From: UBA1038 sp964480995
Lineage (GTDB): Bacteria > Bacillota > Clostridia > Christensenellales > Aristaeellaceae
DNA: 12,330 nt
NCBI GenBank assembly: GCA_964480995.1
Contig: CAYZRZ010000057.1
Location: 1 to 12,330 of the forward strand
Direction of reading: 5' to 3'
This document shows positions 6,114 to 12,330 of the stretch, piece by piece. Each line of letters opens with the position of its first letter. The stretch's first letter is position 1. Made by a program: the position numbers and the translations under genes. The notes below the pieces were generated by a model that was given only the letters and a program-made list of their open reading frames with translations, made no database searches and was not told the origin of the DNA.

Positions 6114-6327
6114 GAAGACCCGCGGTACCACCTCAATTTACCATCCCAAAGGACAGCCTCAAGGGCGAAATCGCCCGCCCTGTAACGGGGGCATCCGGCG
6201 GGGCCTACTCACATTTCAGCCTGCGGCTTACGGGGTGTACTCGAAACCTGTGCCCTGCCTCCTCGCAGCACCCGGAGGCTCTCTTGAAGGGCGGTCCGTC
6301 TCTACCTGTCCCCGATCTTCGCCTGTT
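6080..6327 (-). promoter_or_regulatory. T-box riboswitch, predicted tRNA-Tyr specific (specifier UAC)
   Basis: A complete T-box leader on the minus strand. The T-box is GAGGUGGUACCGCG (6134-6121). Stem I: a lower helix CGGGG/CCCCG (6314-6310 with 6235-6231) and GAGAC/GUUUC (6302-6298 with 6247-6243) enclose the specifier loop, whose 3' side reads GAG-UAC-A; UAC at 6239-6237 is the specifier. Above, GCCCU/AGGGC and GCCUCC/GGAGGC helices carry the AAGAGA bulge and the terminal loop GGGUGCUGCGA. Stem II shows the UGAGUAGG and CCGUUACAG blocks; stem III is GGGCG/CGCCC. Antiterminator: GAGG/CCUC (6134-6131 with 6109-6106), 7-base bulge UGGUACC, then GCGGG/CCCGC with a UCUU loop. The bulge base U (6127) would pair with discriminator A73, as in bacterial tRNA-Tyr. 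Uncharged tRNA-Tyr should switch the transporter on. Confidence 0.93.
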
Positions 6328-6333
6328 GAATGT

Positions 6334-6362
6334 ATTTTAAGATGCATAATTCTTGTATACAA
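6334..6362 (-). promoter_or_regulatory. Putative promoter of the T-box leader and ABC operon
   Basis: On the minus strand TTGTAT (6362-6357), a 17-base spacer and TAAAAT (6339-6334). Initiation near 6327 would place the RNA start just upstream of stem I, consistent with a T-box leader. The interval from here to the phosphoglucomutase stop (6432) is AT-rich and shows no terminator hairpin. Confidence 0.6.
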
Positions 6363-6431
6363 TGCGCTTTATGGTCATTTTTCAACCATATACTGCGAAT
6401 CGATGCAAAATACAAGGAATATACATTCATT

Positions 6432-8096
6432 TCAGCTACTTAGCGCCACGGCCAGCTCTCGGAACTTCTCCATCTCCCGCTCCCCCTCGTCGCGGTTATC
6501 ACAGCGCAGGGTGAGGTAGAGCTTCAGCAGCGGCTCGGTGCCCGAGGGACGGAATACCGCCTGCCGGCCGCCCTCCAGACTGAAGCGCAGCACGTTGCTG
6601 CGGGGCAGCCCGGTATCGTCACGCAAATAATCCGTCTTTTCAAGTATTTTAAAGCCCGCGATGTCCTTTGCTTCTCTCAGGGCATCCATCTTTGCGCGCA
6701 TCAGTTCCTCTCCCTGCCGGCCCTCATAGCGCAGGGTCTCCAGCGCGCTGATGAAAACGCCGTAGCGGCCTTCCAGCTGCTCATAGGCGTCCATCAGGGT
6801 CATGCCCTGGCGCTTGTACCAGGAGGCCATCTCGCAGATCATCATCGAAGCCCCCACGCCATCCTTCTCGCGGATATAGGGACCGATCAGGTAGCCGATG
6901 CTCTCCTCAAAGGCAAAGATGAAACGATCCGCCCCGCCGTCGCGCTCCAGGCGGTTGATGATGTCGCCGATGTACTTGAACCCCGTGAGCACCTTATAGA
7001 GCTTCACGCCGTAGTGGCGCGCGATCTCATCTGCCATAGGCGTTGAAACCAGTGTGGTCGCGGCCACGGGCTGCTCGGGCAGCTTCTCGTCCGCCCGCAG
7101 GCCTTCGCAGATAAAGTGAAACAGCAGCGCGCCTACCTGGTTGCCGCTCAACAGCTTGACGCCCTCCGCCGTGCGGACGCCGACCCCCACGCGGTCGCAA
7201 TCCGGGTCAGTGGCAATGCAGATATCGGCCCTCAGTTCTTCCGTCAGCTGTACGCTGAGCTCCATCGCCTCGGGCAGCTCCGGATTGGGGCGGGGCGTCG
7301 TGGGAAACTCTCCGTCCGGGTTCTCCTGCTGAGCCACCACGCTGACGCGCAGCTTCGGCAGGCTTGCGAGCATCCTGCGTACCGGCCGGTTGCCCGTGCC
7401 GTTAAGCGGCGAATAGACCACATGCAGCTCTTCCGGCGGCATTTCAATGCTTCTTTCCAGCACCGCCTCATGGAAGGCATCCCAAACGTCCCGCCCGATG
7501 GGGCGCACCATGCCCTTGTCCGCGTATTCCCCGCAATCGGGCAGGCGGGCCACCAGATCCTGGTGCCGGCCGATGCTGGCCGCAACTTCCATGGCCGCGT
7601 CGTCATTCAACTGGCAGCCTGTGCGGTCATACACCTTGATGCCGTTGTATTCGCGGGGATTGTGGCTGGCCGTGATCATGATGCCGCCGTCGCAGCGCAG
7701 ATAGCGCACCGCGAAACTGAGGATGGGCGTAGGCACCAACTCCTCAAACAGATGCACCCGCACGCCAAGCTCCGCCATCACCGCCGCCATCAGCCCGGCA
7801 TATTCGCGCGAAAAGCGCCGGCTGTCATATCCGATGGCGCAGCTGGCCAGCTCGCTTGCCCGCGTCAGGTACCTGGCGATGCCGCGCGCCGCCTTGGCTA
7901 CGGTATAGATGTTCATGCGGTTTGTGCCCGCGCCTATTTTGCCGCGCAGGCCGCCGGTGCCAAACCCCAGGTCACGCCAGAAGCGATCCCCTATTTCATC
8001 CTCCAGCCCCCGGACCGCTTCCAGCTCATCTTTCAGCTCAGGGGTCAAATGCGGGTAATTCAGCCATTTTTCATAAGATTCCATCGGTTGTGACAT
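6432..8096 (-). CDS. pgcA: Alpha-phosphoglucomutase (PgcA-type alpha-D-phosphohexomutase)
   Basis: This cytoplasmic enzyme interconverts glucose 6-phosphate and glucose 1-phosphate, feeding UDP-glucose, cell-wall polymers or glycogen. I start it at the ATG at 8096, about 10 bases after GAGGAG; a GTG at 8129 is possible but lies upstream of that site. The 554 residues match PgcA/PGM2-like mutases rather than the shorter GlmM. Active-site elements: FGTGGLRG near 45-52, phosphoserine loop ITASHNPREYNG (141-152, Ser144), metal-binding DPDCDR (297-302), GFKYIG (372-377), sugar-binding FEESIGY (396-402) and phosphate-binding RPSGTEP (516-522). The GFKYIG/EESIGY combination favours glucose over mannose; phosphopentomutase activity in this subgroup cannot be excluded. 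It is divergent from gdhA and upstream of the T-box leader on the same strand. Confidence 0.92.
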   Translation of the reverse strand: MSQPMESYEKWLNYPHLTPELKDELEAVRGLEDEIGDRFWRDLGFGTGGLRGKIGAGTNRMNIYTVAKAARGIARYLTRASELASCAIGYDSRRFSREYAGLMAAVMAELGVRVHLFEELVPTPILSFAVRYLRCDGGIMITASHNPREYNGIKVYDRTGCQLNDDAAMEVAASIGRHQDLVARLPDCGEYADKGMVRPIGRDVWDAFHEAVLERSIEMPPEELHVVYSPLNGTGNRPVRRMLASLPKLRVSVVAQQENPDGEFPTTPRPNPELPEAMELSVQLTEELRADICIATDPDCDRVGVGVRTAEGVKLLSGNQVGALLFHFICEGLRADEKLPEQPVAATTLVSTPMADEIARHYGVKLYKVLTGFKYIGDIINRLERDGGADRFIFAFEESIGYLIGPYIREKDGVGASMMICEMASWYKRQGMTLMDAYEQLEGRYGVFISALETLRYEGRQGEELMRAKMDALREAKDIAGFKILEKTDYLRDDTGLPRSNVLRFSLEGGRQAVFRPSGTEPLLKLYLTLRCDNRDEGEREMEKFRELAVALSS

Positions 8097-8142
8097 AGCG
8101 ATCCATCTCCTCACGCGGCATAGCGGCACTCGTTTGGAGCAT

Positions 8143-8171
8143 ATTATATCACAAACTTTACGCCTTGCCTA
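8143..8171 (-). promoter_or_regulatory. Promoter of the phosphoglucomutase gene (extended -10)
   Basis: On the minus strand TAGGCA (8171-8166), 17 bases, then TATAAT (8148-8143), with TGA immediately before the -10 giving an extended -10 TGATATAAT. It lies about 47 bases upstream of the chosen start codon in the divergent pgcA-gdhA interval. Confidence 0.7.
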
Positions 8172-8199
8172 AAAACCAAAAGAAATGCATAAATATATC

Positions 8200-8228
8200 T
8201 TGTATATTTCATATATATACTGTAGTAT
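8200..8228 (+). promoter_or_regulatory. Possible promoter for gdhA in an AT-rich tract
   Basis: TTGTAT (8200-8205), a 17-base spacer and TAGTAT (8223-8228) form a moderate sigma-A-like pair about 36 bases before the gdhA start. The surrounding 8171-8230 is strongly AT-rich with TATA repeats, so alternative registers exist and this is only the best of several. Confidence 0.35.
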
Positions 8229-8263
8229 CTCGTGTGGAAAACCTGCTTAGACCAGAAAGGACG

Positions 8264-9610
8264 ATGATTCCCTTGGATCATTACACACAACAGGTGCTGA
8301 CGGACCTGCAGGCGCGCTGCGCCCATGAACCGGAGTTTTTGCAAGCCGCGGAAGAAATCCTGCATTCCCTCAGCCCCGTGATGGAGAAACACCCCGAATA
8401 CGAACAGGCGGGCCTGCTCGAGCGCTTTTGCGACCCGGAGCGCGCCGTGCTCTTCCGTATCCCCTGGCAGGACGACCGGGGCCGCATCCGTGTCAACCGG
8501 GGCTACCGCGTACAGTTTTCAAGCGCGCTGGGCCCTTATAAGGGCGGCCTGCGCCTGCACCCCAGCGTTAACCTGAGCATCATCAAATTTCTGGGGATGG
8601 AACAGGTGCTGAAAAACAGCCTGACCGGGCTGCCCATCGGCGGCGGCAAGGGCGGCAGCGATTTTGACCCCAAAGGCAAAAGCGACGGCGAGATCATGCG
8701 CTTCTGCCAGAGCATGATGACGGAGCTGTACCGCCATATCGGGCCGGATACCGACGTGCCGGCGGGCGACATCGGCACAGGCGCCAGGGAGATCGGCTAC
8801 CTCTTCGGGCAGTACAAGCGCCTGACCGGACGCTTTGAGGGCGTGCTGACCGGCAAGTCCATCCCCTGGGGCGGATCGCTTGGCCGCAAAGAGGCGACAG
8901 GCTACGGCCTTTTATATCTGCTGGAAGCGATGCTTGAGAGCCACTCCCTTCGTCCGGAGGGTTTGAAAGCCATTGTCTCCGGCAGCGGCAATGTAGCAGT
9001 CTATGCCGCCCAGAAGGCCGCGCAGATGGGCATGACCGTCACCGCCATGAGCGACAGCTCGGGCTTCATCGAGGACCCTCAGGGTATCAACCTCGGCCTG
9101 GTCAAGCAGATCAAGGAAACGGAACGCGGCTGTATCGAGGAATACGCGAAGCGCCGCCCGGGCAGCCGCTACACCCCCGGCGCCAAAGGCATATGGCAGC
9201 TGCCCTGCGACATCGCCCTCCCCTGCGCCACCCAGAACGAAATGGATGAAGCCGACGCCAAAGCCCTGATCAAAAACGGCGTCAAAGCCGTTGCGGAAGG
9301 CGCCAACATGCCGCTGACCCCGGCGGCAGCCGCCCTGATGATATCAAGCGGCGTGCTCTATGCCCCCGGCAAGGCCGCCAACGCCGGCGGCGTGGCCGTC
9401 AGCGGTCTGGAGATGAGCCAGAATTCCATGCGCCTGCAATGGTCCTTTGAAGAGGTGGATACCAGGTTGAAAAAGATCATGCAGTGCATCTTCACCGCCA
9501 TATCCGGAGCCGCGGAGGCCTACGGCGAACCCGGCAACTACGCCATGGGCGCGAACATCGCCGGCTTTGAAAAGGTGGCGGAAGCGATGATGCAGCAGGG
9601 ATGCGTTTAG
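8264..9610 (+). CDS. gdhA: Glutamate dehydrogenase, hexameric GdhA type (probably NADP-dependent)
   Basis: GdhA catalyses reversible reductive amination of 2-oxoglutarate with ammonia to give glutamate. From the ATG at 8264 the protein is 448 residues, very close to enteric GdhA (447), with homology from the first residues. The SD-like AAAGGA (8256-8261) sits only 2 bases before that ATG, so the TTG at 8273 (11-base spacing, three codons shorter) is a real alternative; an ATG at 8165 would add a low-quality AT-rich extension. Motifs: WRVQFSS-type YRVQFSSALGPYKGGLR (81-97, substrate Lys93), LPIGGGKGGSDFDPKGKS (123-140, catalytic Lys129), DVPAGDIGTG (164-173, catalytic Asp169), nucleotide-binding SGSGNVA (239-245), and later DIALPCATQNE and AEGANMP. 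NADP preference is inferred from close resemblance to the enteric NADP enzyme. pepC follows after 67 bases, with its own promoter. Confidence 0.96.
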   Translation: MIPLDHYTQQVLTDLQARCAHEPEFLQAAEEILHSLSPVMEKHPEYEQAGLLERFCDPERAVLFRIPWQDDRGRIRVNRGYRVQFSSALGPYKGGLRLHPSVNLSIIKFLGMEQVLKNSLTGLPIGGGKGGSDFDPKGKSDGEIMRFCQSMMTELYRHIGPDTDVPAGDIGTGAREIGYLFGQYKRLTGRFEGVLTGKSIPWGGSLGRKEATGYGLLYLLEAMLESHSLRPEGLKAIVSGSGNVAVYAAQKAAQMGMTVTAMSDSSGFIEDPQGINLGLVKQIKETERGCIEEYAKRRPGSRYTPGAKGIWQLPCDIALPCATQNEMDEADAKALIKNGVKAVAEGANMPLTPAAAALMISSGVLYAPGKAANAGGVAVSGLEMSQNSMRLQWSFEEVDTRLKKIMQCIFTAISGAAEAYGEPGNYAMGANIAGFEKVAEAMMQQGCV

Positions 9611-9637
9611 AAATATTAGTTTTTCGCCATCCTCCGG

Positions 9638-9646
9638 TGGTATAAT
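9638..9646 (+). promoter_or_regulatory. Putative extended -10 promoter for pepC
   Basis: TGGTATAAT (perfect -10 at 9641-9646) lies 31 bases before the pepC ATG. The -35 region is only a T-run (near 9618-9624). The 11 bases TATAATCAAAC are identical to those at the lspA promoter (515-525). Confidence 0.6.
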
Positions 9647-9677
9647 CAAACAAACCCTACTACAAGGAGGCAATCGC

Positions 9678-11012
9678 ATGATATCCATCAACCAGGATGC
9701 CCTCAGCCGCTACCGCGAGCAGGCAAACAGCAACTATGCCGTCAGATTGGCCATGAACGCCGTGACCGCAAACGGCATCGCCAAGGCATCCACCGACATT
9801 GAAGCCCTGAAAAAGAATGTACACGAGTACTCTGTGCTGCTGAAAACCGGCGAGATCACGTCGCAAAACCAGTCCGGCCGCTGCTGGATGTTCGCGGCCC
9901 TCAACGCGATGCGCTTCGGGCTGATCAAAAAGTATAACCTGGAGAATTATGAGTTTTCCCAAGCCTATCCCCTCTTCTGGGACAAGCTGGAGAAATCCAA
10001 CTATTTCCTGGAGAACATTCTGGCCACCCTGGATGAGGAGACCGGCAGCCGCATTGTCGCCTTCCTGATGACGGCCCCGCTGAACGACGGAGGCCAGTTT
10101 GACATGTTCGCAGGCCTGGTCGAAAAGTACGGCGTTGTGCCCAAGTCCGCCATGCCGGAGACCGTGTGTTCCTCCGCCACCGCCGAGATGGATAAGAACC
10201 TCACCCTGAAGCTGCGGGAGTACGCCTGCAAGCTGCGCGGCGATTATCGCCGGGGTGAATCCACGGAAAGCCTGCGCGCGCAGAAGGAGGACATGCTGTC
10301 CACCATCTACAGGATGCTGACCATCTGCCTGGGCTTCCCGCCCGAGAAGGTAGATTTCATCGTCCGGGACAAGGATAACAACCTGATCCGCGAGGAGGGA
10401 CTGACCCCTCAGGCGTTCTACGAAAAGTATGTGGGCTGGGACCTGCGCGACTATGTCAGCCTGATCAACGCCCCCACGCAGGATAAACCCTACGGACAGG
10501 CCTACACCGTGAGGTTCCTGGGCTCGGTCCACGAGGCGCGGCCCGTGCGCTACCTCAACCTGCCGGTGGAAGATCTGAAAAAGGCCGCCATCCGCCAGAT
10601 GCAGGACGGTGAGCCCGTGTGGTTCGGCTGCGATGTGGGCCAGCGCCATGTGCGCGAGCTGGGCGTCATGGATACCCGGAGCATCGCCGTGGATAAGCTC
10701 TTCGGCACCGGCTTCCCCATGACCAAGGAGCAGCGGCTGGACTACGGCGAGAGCCTGATGACCCACGCGATGGTGCTGCAGGGCGTCCACCTGGACGCGG
10801 AGGGCAGGCCGGTCCGCTGGCGCGTCGAAAACAGCTGGGGCAAGGACAAGGGCAAGGACGGCTACTACCTGATGAGCGACGACTGGTTTTCCGAATACAC
10901 CTATCAGGTGGTCGTGCACAAAAAGTACCTGAGCCCGGAACAGCTGGCCCAGTATGAGGGCGAGATGAAGGTGCTGGAGCCCTGGGATCCGATGGGATCG
11001 CTGGCGCTGTAA
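9678..11012 (+). CDS. pepC: Aminopeptidase C (C1B cysteine peptidase, bleomycin hydrolase family)
   Basis: PepC is a cytoplasmic cysteine aminopeptidase that trims N-terminal residues from peptides, part of intracellular peptide use; family members are hexameric with the active sites inside a barrel. The 444 residues match family length. The papain-type catalytic set is present: Gln63 in TSQNQSGRCWMFAALN with nucleophile Cys69, His363 in LMTHAMVLQG and Asn385 in RVENSWG. The C-terminus ends PWDPMGSLAL, the conserved arm that reaches into the active site and dictates exopeptidase action, here with one leucine beyond the usual ending with Ala, which could be removed by self-processing. The ATG at 9678 follows AAGGAGG (9664-9670) by 7 bases. 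It has its own extended -10 promoter and a strong terminator downstream. Residues 216-262 carry a family-typical insert region. Confidence 0.96.
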   Translation: MISINQDALSRYREQANSNYAVRLAMNAVTANGIAKASTDIEALKKNVHEYSVLLKTGEITSQNQSGRCWMFAALNAMRFGLIKKYNLENYEFSQAYPLFWDKLEKSNYFLENILATLDEETGSRIVAFLMTAPLNDGGQFDMFAGLVEKYGVVPKSAMPETVCSSATAEMDKNLTLKLREYACKLRGDYRRGESTESLRAQKEDMLSTIYRMLTICLGFPPEKVDFIVRDKDNNLIREEGLTPQAFYEKYVGWDLRDYVSLINAPTQDKPYGQAYTVRFLGSVHEARPVRYLNLPVEDLKKAAIRQMQDGEPVWFGCDVGQRHVRELGVMDTRSIAVDKLFGTGFPMTKEQRLDYGESLMTHAMVLQGVHLDAEGRPVRWRVENSWGKDKGKDGYYLMSDDWFSEYTYQVVVHKKYLSPEQLAQYEGEMKVLEPWDPMGSLAL

Positions 11013-11063
11013 GCGTGATCAGCCCGGGACGCATCCTCTCCTGATGATGTTATAGTCTTTAAA

Positions 11064-11097
11064 ATGGCTCCCTGCCGCGAATCCGGCAGGGAGCCAT
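11064..11097. terminator. Strong bidirectional terminator hairpin between pepC and cell-wall protein gene
   Basis: A perfect 14-pair stem (ATGGCTCCCTGCCG with CGGCAGGGAGCCAT) around a six-base CGAATC loop. On the minus strand the stem runs into TTTTAAAG; on the plus strand a T-rich stretch (GTTGTTCCTGTTTT) follows. It sits between convergent stops at 11012 and 11128. Confidence 0.85.
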
Positions 11098-11127
11098 GTT
11101 GTTCCTGTTTTCTACCGCTGTCCGTCG

Positions 11128-12330
11128 TTATTGTACATCTTCCCCCGTCATGCTCTTCCAGGCATTTCTGATGGCGCGCTGGTTTTGCATGCCGTAGTTG
11201 GGATCAACTTTTTGGGTCTCCTCCAGATCACGCAGGAAGTGGATGCACAGGTGGCCGCCAAAGCCGTTGCTTGAGATGCTGCCGGACAGGTGGGGATAGT
11301 TATGCATGGTGGCCAGTGTCCAGGTGCCGTTTGGCAGCTGTACGTAGACAGGCCTTGTATCCCAGGAGGCGGGGCCAAAGGCCGCGTTCATCAGCTGGGT
11401 ATCCTTGAGCGTCTTGGGCTCGGCATCCGCGTGGCGGCCCAGGGAGTAGATCTGGATATTGAAGCTGACCCCGCTGGCCGGATGATAGATGCGGATGGTG
11501 GGCGAGCCGCCCAGGGCAGGCTTGACCTCGTCATACCAGCTCAGCAGCTTCACCGAGGAAGCGGAAGGGCCGCCGATCTTGCCTACGGAAATATCCACGC
11601 CGGGCGTTGAGCCCGTATTCTGCTTGGCGTCCGAGGCATAGATGCGCGCCTGGGTCTGCGCGTCGGCGATGCCGCTGACGCTCATGCTGTTTTGCTGCTG
11701 GAAGGATACAATGGCGTCATGGGTCTTGATGCCGAAGCTGCCGTCCGCCGTCAGGGAGAAGCCCAGATCCACCAGGCGCTGCTGCATCTTGCTGACCGCC
11801 TTGTCCGCGCCGTCTTTATCACCCATACGAAGGGTCGTGTAGCTCAGAGGCGTGCTGTCGGCCCCCCGCGCGGCGGTGGATACAATCACGCCGGCTGAGG
11901 CCGGGCCGAAGACGCCGTCAACCTTCAGGCCGTTGACGTTCTGGAAGGCGCGCACAGCGGACACCGTCACGCTGTCATAGCTTGAGTTGGCATTGACCGT
12001 GTATTTGAGCTCCTGCAGACGCAGCTGCAGACGGCGCACATCATCACCGCTGTCGCCCGAGCGCAGGGTTCGGGGATAGCCGCCTTCTTCTTCATCCAGC
12101 GGATCCTCCGTGGCGCCGGGGACAGGTACGGGCGTGGGGAGGGCCTGATCCATGCGGATGAACTCCGCCATTACATAGCCCGTGCGGCTCTGCCAGGTGA
12201 CATAAGCCCAGGTGCCGGCAACAGATTGAACCTGTACCGCCGCCTTGTTGGGGATGCTGGCCAGTACATTGTTGCCGCTGGTGGTAGCGCCTGACCGCAG
12301 GCGCACGCTGCCGCCGTTGGGGGTCAAAAT
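11128..12330 (-). CDS. Exported cell-wall protein: SH3b, two peptidoglycan-binding repeats, conserved His/Cys C-terminal domain (N-terminus outside window)
   Basis: The frame is open through the right edge, so only the C-terminal 400 residues are visible; numbering is from the first complete codon (12330-12328). Residues 1-60 (ILTPNGGSVRLRSG start, GYVMAEFI end) are a bacterial SH3 (SH3b) domain. A Pro/acidic linker (about 62-85) follows, then two PG_binding_1 repeats (about 88-152 with VDGVFGPAS, and 165-232 with ADGSFGIKT). The last part (about 260-395) is a domain with HADAEP (300-305), SWDTRPV, MHNYPH (342-347) and GHLCIHF (359-365). I recall this arrangement from clostridial proteins but know no established function. 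The His...GHxCIHF order resembles the H...SHGCxR active site of YkuD L,D-transpeptidases, only a suggestion. The protein is expected to be secreted and bound to peptidoglycan; the signal peptide would lie outside the window. Confidence 0.85.
   Translation of the reverse strand: MLTPNGGSVRLRSGATTSGNNVLASIPNKAAVQVQSVAGTWAYVTWQSRTGYVMAEFIRMDQALPTPVPVPGATEDPLDEEEGGYPRTLRSGDSGDDVRRLQLRLQELKYTVNANSSYDSVTVSAVRAFQNVNGLKVDGVFGPASAGVIVSTAARGADSTPLSYTTLRMGDKDGADKAVSKMQQRLVDLGFSLTADGSFGIKTHDAIVSFQQQNSMSVSGIADAQTQARIYASDAKQNTGSTPGVDISVGKIGGPSASSVKLLSWYDEVKPALGGSPTIRIYHPASGVSFNIQIYSLGRHADAEPKTLKDTQLMNAAFGPASWDTRPVYVQLPNGTWTLATMHNYPHLSGSISSNGFGGHLCIHFLRDLEETQKVDPNYGMQNQRAIRNAWKSMTGEDVQ

Noticed and set aside
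6121..6150. Tryptophan specifier (UGG) for the T-box, expected from TrpX family precedent
   Set aside because: UGG occurs only in the T-box bulge and just upstream of it, not in the specifier loop; the loop reads UAC and the variable T-box base is U, which does not suit tRNA-Trp.
5168..6340. A 390-codon open frame on the plus strand opposite the substrate-binding gene and T-box leader
   Set aside because: It is His/Gly/Leu-rich low-complexity translation typical of an antisense frame in GC-rich DNA, has no ribosome-binding site, and runs through the T-box structure.
8171..8235. AT-rich TATA-repeat tract as an origin, attachment site or mobile-element scar
   Set aside because: There are no flanking direct or inverted repeats or integrase genes; divergent promoters for pgcA and gdhA explain the composition.
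9626..9640. Small hairpin CCATC-CTCC-GGTGG as a gdhA terminator
   Set aside because: Only five pairs including a U-G, no T-tract, and it overlaps the spacer of the pepC promoter.
9660..10919. A 419-codon open frame on the minus strand opposite pepC
   Set aside because: The pepC frame has complete catalytic motifs and a good ribosome-binding site; the antisense translation has no recognisable domain and a composition expected of a shadow frame.

Overview
The window looks like a chromosomal, housekeeping-type stretch from a GC-rich member of the Bacillota, probably class Clostridia. The evidence is a T-box riboswitch leader, strong Shine-Dalgarno sequences (AAGGAGG type), the lspA-rluD gene pair familiar from Firmicutes, a PepC-type aminopeptidase, a hexameric GdhA-type glutamate dehydrogenase, and a clostridial-style cell-wall protein with SH3b and peptidoglycan-binding repeats. 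I see no mobile element, CRISPR array, rRNA or tRNA.

Layout. (1) 1-458, minus: msrA, running off the left edge and divergent from lspA. (2) 542-2356, plus: a compact operon of lspA, an RluD-family pseudouridine synthase and a GNAT acetyltransferase, each overlapping the next by 8-10 bases, closed by a hairpin at 2387-2416 that also serves the convergent gene. (3) 2450-3142, minus: an exported NodB-type polysaccharide deacetylase with its own near-consensus promoter and a TTG start. (4) 6362 down to 3263, minus: a substrate-binding protein, permease and ATPase cassette of the TrpX-like (ABC_sub_bind) class. A complete T-box leader precedes it, a large hairpin lies between its first two genes, and a terminator closes it. 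The specifier codon reads UAC and the T-box variable base is U; both fit tRNA-Tyr, so the cassette is best read as a tyrosine (aromatic amino acid) importer. (5) 6432-8096, minus: an alpha-phosphoglucomutase (PgcA type), divergent from (6) gdhA at 8264-9610, plus. (7) pepC at 9678-11012, plus, with its own promoter. (8) A strong bidirectional hairpin at 11064-11097 separates pepC from a convergent cell-wall protein that leaves the right edge (11128-12330, minus).

How the genes relate. Uptake of an amino acid under uncharged-tRNA control, peptide trimming by PepC and glutamate synthesis or breakdown by GdhA are a loose nitrogen and amino-acid theme. LspA, the deacetylase and the SH3b/peptidoglycan-binding protein are envelope functions. 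Four start regions (msrA, lspA, pgm, pepC) carry an extended -10 box TGRTATAAT with a poor or partial -35, while the deacetylase and T-box promoters have a recognisable -35. The most useful points are the tyrosine T-box assignment and the conserved-looking His/Cys C-terminal domain of the right-edge cell-wall protein.
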